A stretch of 64,000 bases of DNA from Ochotona curzoniae (lineage: Eukaryota > Chordata > Mammalia > Lagomorpha > Ochotonidae): the NCBI RefSeq assembly GCF_017591425.1, contig NW_024467120.1:4092001-4156000 (forward strand). The letters run 5' to 3'. The position numbers and the translations under genes are program-made. This document shows, piece after piece, positions 13,110 to 24,154 of the stretch. Under the pieces are notes generated by a model, which worked only from the letters and a program-made list of their open reading frames with translations, had not been told where the DNA came from and made no database searches. Numbering within the stretch: the first letter of the stretch is position 1; each line of letters opens with the position of its first letter.

Positions 13110-13510
13110 CTGTGACTGCTCTTTAATATGCAAGTGACATACAGATCTAAGGAATACAGCAGCATGAGGTTGTAATACATGTAGACACTGTGTAATGACC
13201 AAATTAGGGTATTGGGCATATCCATCGCTTCACTAGTTTGTGATGAGAAAAAAATCAATCTTTTCTTCTTGCTTGTTGGAAATATTCAGTGCCACATTGC
13301 TGACCATGGTCATCTCATTGTGCAACAGACACCAGAACTTGTTCTTCCTGTGTAACTGAGTGCACACCTACTCATTGATCCCTTCTGGTTTCTTCTACCC
13401 TCCACTCATCTCAGCCTCCAGGAGCTACCATGGTGCTCTCTGCTCCTGTGAAATCAACTTCTTTGGATTTCACATGTGGGAAATCATGTGTTTTTGTCTC
13501 CCTATGTTTG
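13110..13510 (-). mobile_element. old LINE-1 3' UTR (L1M type), antisense
   Basis: Read on the plus strand it follows the antisense L1M 3' UTR order: ATACATGTAGACACTGTGTAATGACC, GCATATCCATC, ACACCAGAACTTGTTC, CTCCAGGAGCTACCATGGTG and GAAATCAACTTCTTTGGATTTCACATG. The element therefore lies on the minus strand. Confidence 0.75.
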
Positions 13511-14105
13511 CATTAGTTCACTATTTTTCAACCAAATTTAGGCACCCCAATTTTCTGGATGAACAGAAGTTTTAAAAGTAGGAGCCCCAAGCTCCAACCC
13601 CCACGGGAACAAAACCACAACTGGCTGTATTGCCTTGTGAAGGTACTTCTATCTTCCCACAGAAGGATTCATACCTTAAAAATAATCGCTATGATCATTG
13701 CCTGTTTAGAAGTAGGTGTTAAGGTCCTGTCAAGACTGTCCTGAACAGTCGTAACAACTCATTCCCCTGGGTCTGAGTGTCTTTTGTGCTTGGTACTCCG
13801 TGCTGTGTCTTGGCCACTTGTCAGAAATGTGAACTCAGGTCTTGCTCCAGGGTCAGCATGTTGACAAGGTTCCTAAGGGATGGATGAACATCCATATGTT
13901 AGAACCACCACTCCACTGGACTCTCAACAAACCAGATGTGAGCCTGGAAAATGTCATCCACCTTGCTGGTTTATGGGGATCAGTAAAGGTAAAACTAAAT
14001 GGAAAGAAAAATCAGCTGGCTGTTGGCTACATATAAACATACAACAAGCTAATAAACAGTAGCCATGCACATATATGAATGTGTCTGTGTATGTTTGCAC
14101 AGGGG
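13511..14105. other. unique sequence, nothing recognised
   Basis: No gene or repeat recognised. The overlapping short frames near 13842-14062 are in two phases of the same DNA and show no domain. Confidence 0.4.
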
Positions 14106-14429
14106 TTTTTAAAAAAGATTTATTTTTGTTGGAAAGGCAGGTATACAGAGAGGAGGAGAGACAAAGATCTTCTGTCCACTGGTTCACTCCCTAAGTGGCT
14201 GCAATGGCCAAGGTTGAGCCAGTCTTAAGCCAGGAGCCAGGAGCTTCTTCCAGGTCTCCCATGCAGGTGCAGGGTCCCAAGGCTTTGGGCTGTTCTCCAC
14301 TGCTTACCCAGGCCACAAGCCGGGAGCTGGATGGGAAATGGAGCAGCTGGAACATGAACTGGAGCCCATATGGAATCCTGGTGCATGTAAGAGAAGGACT
14401 TTAGCCATTAGACTATTGCACCAGGCCCT
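14106..14429 (-). mobile_element. CSINE-type SINE, full length
   Basis: Minus-strand copy: AAAAAGATTTATTTTTGTTGGAAAGGCAG tail at the left, GATCTTCTGTCC, CCATATGG near 14369, and the head end CACCAGGCCC at the right. Moderately diverged. Confidence 0.9.
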
Positions 14430-14444
14430 ACACCATGTATTTTT

Positions 14445-14794
14445 AAAAAAGCTTGTGGAACTGGACTGATAACAATGGTGTGGCAAGCTAATTCTCCATC
14501 TGGGGTGCCAGCATCCCTTGTGGGCACCAGTTCTATTCCTGGCTGCTCCATTTCTGATCCAACTTCCTGGTGATGGCCTGGGAAAGCAATAGAGGATGGC
14601 CATCAGGTGCACTCATGTGGGAGACTAGGAAGAAGCTCTTGGATCCCAGCTTCAGATCGTCTCAGCTCTGGTCCCTGCATTCATTTGAGGAGTGAACCAG
14701 CTGATCAAAGATATCTCTCTGTCTTAGGCCCTCTCTCTGTAACTTTGGTTTGCAAATAATAAATAAAATTTTTTTTAAAAAAAAGCTGGTGGAA
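14445..14794 (+). mobile_element. CSINE-type SINE with 16 bp target-site duplication
   Basis: The plus-strand SINE body is 14461-14778. The flanks AAAAAAGCTTGTGGAA (14445-14460) and AAAAAAGCTGGTGGAA (14779-14794) are a 16 bp duplication with one mismatch. It begins only 15 bp from the head of the preceding minus-strand SINE, so the two are head to head. Confidence 0.9.
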
Positions 14795-14937
14795 AACAGA
14801 ATTAGCAATAAGATGAATTTTTATGCCCCCAAGTTAAAAATCTATGTGTGTACACATCTTCAAAAAGTTCATGGGCAATGTGTATTGATGCAAAAAAGCT
14901 CTGCATGTATTTTAAATGCTTTTCAATAAGCATTTCT

Positions 14938-15288
14938 TAAAGAAAGATTAATTATATTTATTTGTAGGGCAGAATATCAGAAAGAAAAGCAAATCAAAGA
15001 GATCTTCCATCCACTGGTTCATTCCCCAAATGGTCACAATGGCTGAGGCTGGGCCAGGATGAAATCAGAATTTCATTGGAATGGAATGGAATGGAATTCA
15101 GGCTCCTAACATAAGCTGCAAGGGTGCACATCCTTGGGCCATCTTCTACTGCCTTCATGGGCACATTGGCAGGGAGCTGGATTGGAAACAGAGCAAACAG
15201 GGACTCAAACCAGTGCTTTTATGGGATGCCAGTGTTGCAGGCAACGGTTTAAGTGGTTGTGTCCCAATGCCAGCTCCTAACCTTTTCT
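14938..15288 (-). mobile_element. diverged CSINE-type SINE with a short GGAAT expansion
   Basis: The minus-strand copy has GATCTTCCATCCACTGGTTCATTCCCC on the left and GGGAGCTGGATTGG in the middle. A four-unit GGAAT run lies at about 15077-15096 within it, where the consensus has none. Confidence 0.85.
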
Positions 15289-16381
15289 TTAATTCCATTT
15301 GTTTCACAAATTTTTGAGTCTCATATCATCTACCTGTCTATTCATCCATTCATATATCTATTCATATATATGTATATTTGTGTGTTCATAAATGTATATG
15401 TAAATGTATATATAAGTTACATTTTAATAATGAGCCATCACAGTAAATCGCTACAATGAGCTCTGTATTCAGTTTCTGATACTGTCAGTCACTAATTAGG
15501 AGCTCACTCTGCATTCAGCCCCATACACATTAGTAAAATATCCACACTCTTGGCAGCTCTGTAACTTACCGTCAGCTCTGTGCTTGCCTGGGCAGTAGAT
15601 AGACTAATATTTACAGTCAGTCCACTTAGCGCTCACACCAGCTGGAAAGCGGAGGGTCTTCCTTCACCTTGTTATTGCTGCCATTCAGAGGAGCTAAAGC
15701 TCGGACAGCACAACATGCGTTCAACTGCCTTCAAATTGGAACAATTGCCGAATATCTGAAAATCGCCAGAATAATATTTTGCAATTGTTCAAGCTGTTTA
15801 GACAAAACCCATCAGGAACTGAAAGGAACATGGCCACCTTCGCGTTGATGCTGTTTCTTCTCACATGATCAAAGTCTGAGCAGTTTGTCAGGCTTTGTTT
15901 ATAACTTCGAAGTCTCCAAATGCACTGCACTCATGTTTCTCATTATACATTAAATAATATTTGGCTAGAGATTGCTTCAGTCCGGGTCTACCCGACAAGG
16001 AACAAAAGGAGAAGTGTTCAGCAGTAACTTGTTCTGCCCTTGTTGTTCCATTGCGGTTCTTGCTTTGGGTTCGCCACCTCTGTGTCCGAGACATCTCCAG
16101 ACCACAGTTTCTGGAGTGACAGCGAGTCAGGGACCTTCTCCGGCTTATCTTTCATACTGTCTTTGCAAGTTAAATAGAAAGACAGAAAGATAATTTGGCT
16201 GCACAAGAGAGTGATTCAAAAATACTAGTCTAGGAAAAAAAAATATGGGATAGAAAATGAAAGCGCAGGGAAAATCACCAAAGTGAAAGAAAACTTAGCT
16301 GTAATTTAATCATGATGGAGACAGGGTGGAAAGGATGGGATGCCCTTCTTTCATTTTACAGATGAGAAAAAGAAGGTCCAA
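15289..16381. other. unique sequence with an AT-rich microsatellite-like patch
   Basis: 15340-15420 is rich in ATATAT, TATGTA and CATTCATA words. The rest shows no repeat or gene I recognise. Frames at 15888-16094 and 15972-16193 overlap on opposite strands and are not supported. Confidence 0.4.
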
Positions 16382-16683
16382 GGCCCAGCGTGGTAGCCTA
16401 CTGGCTAAAAATTCCTCGCCTTTCATATGCTGGGATCCCATATGGACACTAGTTCATGTCCCGGCAGCTCCACTTCCCATCCAGCTTCCTGATTGTGGCC
16501 TGGGAAAGCAGCCGAGGATGGCCCAAAGCCTTGAGACCCTGCACCCGCATGGGAGACCTGGAAGAAGCTCCTGGCTTCTGGCTTCGGATTGGCACACCAC
16601 CAATCCCTTGCAGTCACCTGGGGAATGAATCATTGGACAGAAGATCTTTGTCTCTCTGTCTCTCCTCATCTCTGTATATCTGC
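16382..16683 (+). mobile_element. CSINE-type SINE, arm 1 of an inverted pair
   Basis: Plus-strand copy from the GGCCCAGCGTGGTAGCC head through CCCATATGG to CTCTGTATATCTGC, where it stops before the expected CCTTTCCAATAAA and A-tail. The adjacent SINE begins at once in the opposite orientation. Confidence 0.9.
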
Positions 16684-16889
16684 TATGCCAATCCGAAGCC
16701 AGGAGCCTCCTCCGGGTCTCCCATGTGGGTGCAGGGTCCCAAAGCTTTGGGCCGTCCTCGACTGCTTTCCCGGGCCACAGGCAGGGAGCTGGAAGGGAAG
16801 CGGGGCTGCCGGGATTAGAACCGGCGCCCATATGGGATCCCGGGCGTGCAAGGCGAGGACCTTAACCACTACGCTACCGCGCCGGGCCC
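16684..16889 (-). mobile_element. young CSINE-type SINE, arm 2 of an inverted pair, tail missing
   Basis: Minus-strand copy, close to the young consensus: GAAGCCAGGAGCCTCC, GGGCCGTCCTCGACTGC, CGGCGCCCATATGGGATCCCGG, then GCGCCGGGCCC at its head end. It lacks the last roughly 100 bp and A-tail of the element, so a deletion or recombination created the junction at about 16684. Confidence 0.9.
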
Positions 16890-17399
16890 GATATCCTGTA
16901 TTTTTCAACAAGAAGGATACAACTGGAAATCATTAGATTTAGGGAAACAAGCCTGGCCAATAACAACAACCAGCATATATTTTCTTTGATTTGTGGTAGC
17001 TAATATAGAGAGAATAAAAAATGGAGTGTATATGAGTGAAATTGACATCTTGAGACTTTATTATTTCTCGCTTTTGTGGGACAGTGGTCTTTTTCTATTT
17101 ACTTTTTGGGTTTTTCATTAAGGCAAGTATCAAGCTAGTGAGTGACAGGAAGGAAGGGGAGGGAGGCAGAGTGGGAAATATTATGGGCTTAAAATTCTTT
17201 ACAGAAAATACATGAAATGTTCTTTTGTGGACATGAAAATGATTTAAAATAAAATGAGCAGAAAAGAATAATAATTTCAATGATTTGGGACACCAAAATA
17301 AGCTTATCTTTTAATTACATTTTAAGGAGAGTTTTGAAATATCTTCCTACACATTCGGGATTGTTATATCTTCATTGTGAATAAAACCTGTCATTATCT
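16890..17399. other. unique sequence, nothing recognised
   Basis: AT-rich sequence with no gene or clear repeat. The frame at 17095-17280 minus is short and unsupported. Confidence 0.4.
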
Positions 17400-18109
17400 A
17401 GTGTCACATTTTATCCCTGCTAACTTTCTTTGCTCTTGGTTCTGCTTGATTTGATTACTCATATGCCAATTTAACTTCCTTTTGGCTAGGATGCACGGAG
17501 TATATCTTTTCTCATCAGGTTACTTTCAACCTGCTTGTAAGTAATATTTGAGATAAATCTCCTGCAAACAGGTCCTTTTTTAAAATCCTGTCTTCTAATT
17601 GTGCTCAGACCAATTACAATGAAGATGGCTATTGGTAGACGTAGATTTTTATCTAATTCCTCTTTTTATTTCCTGCTTTTTTTTTTCCTCTGCTTCTCCT
17701 TGTTCTCCCTTTTTAATATTCCATTAGAACTTTTTTATTGTAGATTTGGTTACATTTTTTTAAAGCGGCTGCTTTAGTTGATGCTTTAAAGAATGCAATA
17801 AGTATATTTAACTCTGTAAGTGCACTGAGGATTAACTCTTGATCCCTTCTAGTGGAATGTAGAAACCTTCCAATGCGCAGAACCCATCACCTCCATTCAT
17901 TAATGTTGTCATTATCTTATGGGCTGTATCTGCAGATTCTGAAAATGAAATCATCTACATTGTATTCGGTATATTTTAAGAGCCTTTGAGGAGAACAATT
18001 TTCTGCTGTATCTATCTAGGTTTTCAGCTTTTTTGCTTTCTCTCTCATTTCTTCATATTCCAGACTTCCCTCCTCACGTTGCTTCCCCTCTTGATCTTCA
18101 TTTTAGTGG

Positions 18110-18364
18110 TTCTCTGGTTCACTCCCTAAGTGGCTGCAACAGGTGGAGCTGACCTGATCTGAAGCCAGGAGCCAAGAGCTTCTTCCGGGTCTCCCACACA
18201 GGTGCAGGGTCCCAAGCTTTTGGGCAATCCTTGATTGCCTTTCCAGGCCACAAGCAGGGAATTGGATGGGAAGCAGGGCTGCCGGGATTAGAACCAGCGC
18301 CCATATGGGGATCTTGGCACATGCAAGGTGAGGACTTTAGCTGCTAGACTACCGTGCTGGGCCC
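18110..18364 (-). mobile_element. CSINE-type SINE, tail truncated
   Basis: The minus-strand body runs from TGGTTCACTCCCTAAGTGGC through GCAGGGAATTGGATGG to GTGCTGGGCCC at the head. The 3' tail part expected at the left is absent. Confidence 0.85.
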
Positions 18365-19077
18365 AGCAGTTCTTTCTGACTAGGTCTTTTGGCTAAGAAT
18401 CTTAGCTTTCCTTCTGAGAATGTATTGATTTTTCCATTTTCTGGGTTGAAAGAAACTTGTTTTTAGCATTTACACAATGTCATGTTATTTCATCCTTCTT
18501 CAATGATTTCTTTGTAATTTATGATCGTTGTTTAAATGTGATGCGGTTTGCTTTGAGAGAGCCATAGCCAGGTGGGACCTTATGCTAGCAAGGTGCCATT
18601 GCTTGGGGCTGCTTTTCACGCTTCAGTCTCCAGTGGTTTTCCAGTGGTTTGAGTTTTGATGTCTGAATATGAATTCCTATGTGATTTTTGTTATTGTTTA
18701 TTGGTTTCAGTGTGGAGGATTTTTCAGCTTCTTGAATCAGTGTGTTTTGGGTTTTTTTGCTTTTTTTTTTTTTTTTTAATATTCAACCATCATTTTCTCA
18801 TTTGTTTTCCTAATCTTCATTTTGTCCTCTTCATCTGAGATGCCAATGATATGAATAGTAGACATTTTGGTATTGTCACAGAGGTCCCTGAGGTTCTACT
18901 TGTGATTTGTAAATAGAGCTCTCCCAGTTACCCAGTTCAAGTACTTCCTGTTGGTCTTTAACTTATGACTCTATCTTCGGCCATTGCCATTCTCCTACTG
19001 AACTTGTCTAATAAGTTTATTTTTCTAACATTCAGCCCTCAATTTTTATGTAGCTCTGTATAGTCTCAATCTGCATT

Positions 19078-19392
19078 GTTTATTTATACTGATTTATTTA
19101 AAAGGGAGAAAGAGAAACTGAGAGGCAGAGAGATAAAGGGATTTTCCACTTGCCGCTTCACTCTCCAACATGCACACGACAGCTGAGCCTGGGTCAGGCC
19201 CAAGCTAGGGGCCCGGCGCTGCATCTGTGTCTTCCATGTGAGTGGCAGGGACCCAAACCCTTGGGCTTTCACTGATGCCTGCCAGCAGGTGCATCAGCAG
19301 GAAGCTGTGATCAGGAACATGGCCGTATCTTGAATCAGGGCACTCAGATGCGACTCCAGGCAGTGTCTTCATTACTGCACCAGACGCCCATC
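19078..19392 (-). mobile_element. older CSINE subfamily copy
   Basis: Diverged minus-strand SINE: TTTATTTAAAAGGGAGAAAGAG tail side, GACAGCTGAGCCTGGGTCAGG, CCAGCAGGTGCATCAGCAGGAAGCTG, and head side CTGCACCAGACGCCC. Confidence 0.8.
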
Positions 19393-19546
19393 CCCACAGT
19401 TTCAACTTCGTATGAAGCTTTCTAGCTTTCCGTTCGTTCTGAGTGGTTTTGTTCTTGTTGCTTGGAGCATGTTTGTGATTGGTGGCTAGGCCTAAGCTCC
19501 GTATCCTCTCAGCACTGGCTTGTGCTGATCGACTTTCAACATCCAT

Positions 19547-19922
19547 AAGAGTCTGGTTCCTCTGGGGCCCGGCGCGGTGGCGCAAGTGGTTAAAGTCCTC
19601 ACCTTGCACGCCCGGGATCCCATATGGGCGCCGGTTCTAATCCCGGCAGCCCCGCTTCCCTTCCAGCTCCCTGCCTGTGGCCTGGGAAGGCAGTCGAGGG
19701 CAGCCCAAGGCTTTGGGAACCTGCACCCGCGTGGGAGACCCGGAGGAGGCTCCTGGCTTCGGATCGGCGTAGTATCGGCCCGTTGCGCTCACTTGGGGAG
19801 TGAATCATCGGACGGAAGATCTTCCTCTCTGTCTCTCCTCTCTGTATATCCGCCTTTCCAATAAGAAAATAATAAAAATAAATCTTTAAAAAAAAAAAAA
19901 AGGTTAAAGAGTCTGGTTCCTC
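19547..19922 (+). mobile_element. young CSINE-type SINE with perfect 16 bp target-site duplication
   Basis: The plus-strand body (19563-19906) is close to the inferred consensus. It has the head GGCCCGGCGCGGTGGCGC, an A-box-like TGGCGCAAGTGG, a B-box-like GGTTCTAATCC, CCCATATGGGCGCC, GGAAGATCTTCC and a pure A-run tail. AAGAGTCTGGTTCCTC at 19547-19562 repeats exactly at 19907-19922. The perfect duplication and intact tail point to a recent insertion. Confidence 0.97.
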
Positions 19923-20060
19923 ACCTGCTGAGTAATTTTGTGTTTTGTCGTGGACATTTTAAATCATGTCGTGGTCACTGAGTCTCTTTTCAATCCATGG
20001 AGAATTTGGAAGGTTTTATTTTATCAGATGAACAACCTGTTTGGATTCTGACCATAAATC

Positions 20061-20629
20061 TCCAACAGCCATCTGATATTTCACTGTCTATTTCATTTAC
20101 AAAGCGTTGCCATGCTATTCATATCAGACTAAATAAAAGGTGTAGCATCCAGGGACCGTTAGTGACCCTGCCTCGTCATCTAGCCTGCAGTTTGGCTCTC
20201 AAAGTTTTCAAGAGGCAGGTTAGGATAAAACCTTCATGTGTACAGCTTTTAACATAAGGAGTCGATAAATCCATGTATGGGTGCACTTTCCCAAGCTTCT
20301 CTCTCTCGCTCAATTTTTCAATCTTATTTTATTTATAGAAAGTGAACACATTTCATGTGTTTCACAAAGCACATCTAGGAGCAGAGGGCACTTTCCGCTC
20401 ACCCTCCCTCTTGTTTGTCTTCCTAGTCCTCCCTACTCCTCCCCCCTCCTTTTAAAAACACTTTCACAAAGAAACACTTTCAGTTCACTTCACATTCATG
20501 GGTTTGCACTTCAATATGTACAGAATTTGACATATAGCAAGTAGATTTTAAAGATCTACTGTTCCTAAAGAGACAAAGATTGCTGACAACTGCTGACAGA
20601 ACTCAAATCTCAAAATGTAAGTATCACTC
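20061..20629. other. unassigned sequence, possibly L1 3' UTR in part
   Basis: The stretch contains a CT/CCTCC-rich patch (20398-20455). It directly precedes antisense L1 homology and may be its 3' UTR, but I could not recognise it firmly. No gene was seen. Confidence 0.35.
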
Positions 20630-20962
20630 ACATAGATTTTGTTTTTTAAATTTCTGTGTATCAGTTACCACAGATCAGGGACAACATGATATTTGTCCAT
20701 TTTTGGCACTGCATTATTTCTTTTAGCGTAATGGTTTCCAGTTGCATTGATTTTTTTTTTTTTTTTTGGTAGCTGAGAAGTATACCATAGTGTGCGTATA
20801 CCACGTTTTCCTTATCCGGTCATCCAGTAATGGGCTAATTCCATAGCTTAGCTATTGTGAATAAAGATGCAATAAATAGGATATAAAAATAGCTCTCATG
20901 TGCTGATGTCATTTTGTACAGGTAAGTTCCCAGGAGTGGAGTGGCTGGGTCATAAACTTATG
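20630..20962 (-). mobile_element. LINE-1 ORF2 3' end, antisense
   Basis: On the plus strand it reads the antisense L1 end: AGAAGTATACCATAGTGTGCGTATACCAC, TTTTCCTTATCCGGTCATCC, AGCTATTGTGAATAAAGATGCAATAAA and CCCAGGAGTGGAGTGGCTGGGTCATA. Reverse-complemented, these encode the well-known C-terminal ORF2/3' region. The frame is broken. Confidence 0.8.
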
Positions 20963-21492
20963 TCTCTCTCTCTCTCATCTTTATTTACCCTTCTGCTTTA
21001 TAATTTCTTCAAATCTCATTTTCAGAGCCAAACAGTGGGAAAACAAAGTGAGAGAAATACTAGCAGGTGGTTTCACTAACTTCTTAGAATCCCAGATGCT
21101 GCCCTCGTAGGAAGGTCTACTCTCAGAATTTCATAGACCTGTGTGTTATCAAGAAGTGTTGTGGGGAGGAAGCCCTGTCTCTCTTTCCTCACACTTGTGC
21201 TGAACTCAAGGTCTTCTTGTGCTCTGTACCAATGACCATTTTTGTATTTCAGGGACCAGTGACAACCAGAAGCCAAAGATAAATGTCATTGAAGGTTTAA
21301 TGGTGGTTAGAATTCAAGTCCACTGTGTAATTCTCTGGGTTCTATTTCTTATTCTTTTTTTTTTTTTTCAGGACCTTCAAATAAGCACTGCATGCATTCT
21401 GTTATTCTGTTCAAATGTCCAACCGCAGAAGTGGTAAGACGGAGTGGAATATTCTCGGGTCAGCTTTACTGGGAATCAATGTTGGAAGCTTC
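20963..21492. other. unique sequence, nothing recognised
   Basis: It begins with a short TCTC run (20966-20978) and has no gene or repeat that I recognise. Confidence 0.4.
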
Positions 21493-21833
21493 AAAAATAC
21501 ATATTTAGGGCCCGGCGTGGCGCAGTGGCTAAGGTCCTCGCCTTGCACGCCCCGGGATCCCATATGGGCGCCGGTTCTATCCCAACAGCCCCGCTTCCCT
21601 TCCAGCTCCCTGCCCGTGGCCCGGGAAAGCAGTCGAGGACAGCCCAAAGCTTTGGGAACCTGCACCCGCGTGGGAGACCCGGAAGAGGCTCCTGGCTTTG
21701 GATCGGCATAGTATCGGCCTGTTGCGCTCACTTGGGGAGTGAATCATCGGACGGAAGATCTTCCTCTCTGTCTCTCCTCTCTGTATATCTGCCTTTCCAA
21801 TGAAAAAAAAATAATAAAAAAAATACATATTTA
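21493..21833 (+). mobile_element. young CSINE-type SINE with perfect 15 bp target-site duplication
   Basis: The plus-strand body (21508-21818) is near consensus, with head GGGCCCGGCGTGGCGC and CCCATATGGGCGCC. AAAAATACATATTTA at 21493-21507 repeats exactly at 21819-21833. The tail is a mixed A-run (ATAATAAAA). Confidence 0.97.
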
Positions 21834-22084
21834 CATTTTGTCCTTGGCAATTCCAATTCAACTTGTTTGGGATGGGATGAGATCAAAAGCAGTTGTTGAA
21901 TGATTGCCCTTGGGGTTCAGAAATATATTAACATTGAGAGGCTCTGTCATGAACAAAAATTCCTAAGGACTGAGTTTTACCTTAAAATCCATCACTCTTT
22001 TATTGATCAGTGGGTCAAATGCTTGGTTGGGTATCTTAAAAGGCTACTTAACTCTCAAGACAATGATTAAGAGTTTGTGCTCTG

Positions 22085-22310
22085 GAATGGGTGGTAGTCA
22101 GTTTCAAAATCATATCTGAATACTCATCAGTCTTATGTTCTTCACGAATTTGTTCATGCTCCAAGTCTCAGTTTTGCATAGGGAATTGAGAATAATAACA
22201 GAATCTACTTCAAGGGGTTGTTGGGGGTATCACATGAGCCAATGAATTTAAGGCCTACAATCTAGTGTCTGGCAAATAGGATATATTCAATAAGCTTTAA
22301 TGATTACTGC
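22085..22310 (+). repeat. MIR element
   Basis: Plus-strand MIR order: GGAATGGGTGGTAGTCAG, then CTCAGTTTTGCATAGGGAATTGAG, AATAATAACAGAATCTACTTCAAGGGGTTGTTG, and a GTCTGGCAAATAGGATATATTCAATAAG 3' end that corresponds to the 'GCCTGGCACATAGTAAGCGCTCAATAAA' tail. Strongly diverged, as expected for an old element. Confidence 0.75.
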
Positions 22311-22439
22311 TCTGATGTTATGCTGATCAGCTAGCAGCTCAGCTTAGGGTAAGTGATTTTCTCTAAGTTTCTTCTTGGAGATTTTGAAGTTACACAAACC
22401 AGATTTTGACAGGTGCCGCTGCGGCTTGAGTATTGCTTT

Positions 22440-22815
22440 TTTCCCCTCTGAATCTCACACTGGTGTGTAGTCCTGATTGTGAGGCGTTAAGAGAGTGACT
22501 ATAATGGTTGGAAGTAGGGTCTTTGGGAGCTAACTAGGATTAGGTAAGGTCATTAGGTTGGAGGGCCCATAATGGAACACTGGTGAATTTATAAGGAACA
22601 GAGAGGAAGAGATCAAGGACAACGCACCCATCACCTCCCTGTCTGTGGTCTCACGATGCTCTGTTGCACTTCAGGACTCTGCCAGCAAGAAGGTACCTGA
22701 TGGGGTCCTTTGACCTTGTACCAGAAATGTGGGTAAAGCAGATCTCCTTCCCTGCAAATCTACTCTGTGGTTTTGTGAGGTTAGCACCAGAAAATGGACT
22801 GATGTTTCTAAATTG
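22440..22815 (+). mobile_element. probable MaLR (MST/MLT-like) LTR
   Basis: The order GGCGTTAAGAGAGTGAC, GTAGGGTCTTTGGGAG, GGTCATTAGGTTGGAGGGCCC, ATAAGGAACAGAGAGGAAGAGATC and CACCAGAAAATGGACTGATG follows the MaLR LTR layout. Ends are decayed, and no internal ERV sequence is adjacent. Confidence 0.55.
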
Positions 22816-24090
22816 ACATCCTCTGACCGGGACTGCTAGATGTATCTTAGAAGACTTTTGGAGGTGGAAATATTTGGATTAGGGCTGCCTTCTTGATAAA
22901 GAAACCTGTCTCATTCACCTAAAATATTCACAGGTAACGTGGAAGGAGACATAGCTCATCTAAAAGCTCAAGATATAAAAGTGAAGGGTAGCATCTTGAG
23001 TGAAGAGCCTTTGTTCTAGAAACCTCCAATGACTTCTTTCCGCGTATGCACATGATAGAATGCTTGCACTGCCGAGGACTAGGAAAGCCTAGCCTTGCAC
23101 ATTTCTCTTCTTTCACCTTGAGTCCAGGAACAATAAGGTTGGTGATGTGAGTTGCAGCGCTGGGGATTCCTGGACAGGTTGTAGATAGATTTAGGTCTGT
23201 ATTCAGAAACATCACACTTCCGATTGCCAGGCGTATGACCTATGTGAATGAATAATATGCATGTTTCATATATATATACATATAATATACACATATATAT
23301 GTATATTATATATAATGTATAACACAATATTTGTAATTCATGTATAGTGTTTTATTACCTACTAAAGTTTAAATTAACTAGGAACTTCTTCTAGGGTTTC
23401 TAAATTAACTTATTTGCTTCCCCAAATATTTATTTCATTTCAATTTTTCTTTCTAGTTCTTTTTTTTTCTTATCTTTTCTTTAAAGAATGTGTTTTTTCT
23501 TCCAGGTGGAGGGGGTCCTGGGATGCCCCTAGCAGAACTTTTATCACCATAACATTCCTTTATTGAGAATGAGGAGTGGTGTTTATCTCTCCCGTTCTAG
23601 CTGACATTTTACTAATAGGAATGGCTCTTTGAGGATCTTCAGTCCATCATGTAACATTATCAGCGTCAGAAGCACAGCATCTGGAATAATTGTAATATAC
23701 CTTTTAAAGCCACAGTGTTGAAATATTCACGAGCTATAAATGTTCTCTTGGTGAGTGTGTATAGGCGGAGAGATCCGTGGTTGTGGTAATAAAGTGAGGG
23801 ACTAGGGAAGTAAGCATGAATGTACAGGGGGAATGACAGTGTCTTCTGGTATGGTAAATGTCAGTATTTTCCCAAATTCAAGCTTGACACTCAGAACAAA
23901 TCTCATTTCTGCTGCATCTTGGTGGAACAGTGATGACTTTCTGCTTTGTAATTTCTAGTCTTCAAGTTTCAAACAGCATCTTTGCCTGACTATCTATCCC
24001 TTGGAACTCTTGATCTTGAAAATTCAGCTTTGGCAGAGGTCAGGGGAAGTCATATGCCAAAGGATTTCTGGCAGCATGGTCCAGCATTTC
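22816..24090. other. unique sequence with an AT palindrome patch
   Basis: No gene recognised. 23262-23322 is a TATATACATATAA-type self-complementary AT stretch. Frames on the minus strand at 22928-23215 and 23079-23327 overlap and lack domains. Confidence 0.4.
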
Positions 24091-24093
24091 TGT

Positions 24094-24153
<60 letters not shown>
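24091..24153. repeat. (TG)n microsatellite
   Basis: About 31 TG units with a single GA interruption near 24099-24100. Alternating purine-pyrimidine DNA of this length can adopt Z-DNA and is often length-polymorphic. Confidence 0.97.

Positions 24154-24154
<1 letters not shown>

Larger units (their letters stand above)
17400..20060 (-). mobile_element. old LINE-type sequence, antisense, broken by three SINEs
   Basis: Blocks such as GTTTTCCTAATCTTCATTTTGTCC, CACAGAGGTCCCTGAGG, CTTGGAGCATGTTTG and TGAGTAATTTTGTGTTTTGTCGTGGACATTTT appear in order, matching the same old family as 9740-10560. SINEs at 18110-18364, 19078-19392 and 19563-19906 interrupt it. The target duplication of the last one shows the sequence was continuous before insertion. 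Subfamily unknown. Confidence 0.5.

Noticed and set aside
15077..15096. Satellite III-like GGAAT array
   Set aside because: Only about four units inside a SINE, far too short for a satellite.
16454..16936. Several 100-125 codon frames on both strands
   Set aside because: They are translations of the inverted SINE pair. The same peptides recur wherever a CSINE is found.
19563..19640. Possible functional tRNA gene at the head of young SINEs
   Set aside because: The A-box and B-box like words are the SINE's own internal promoter. There is no complete cloverleaf.
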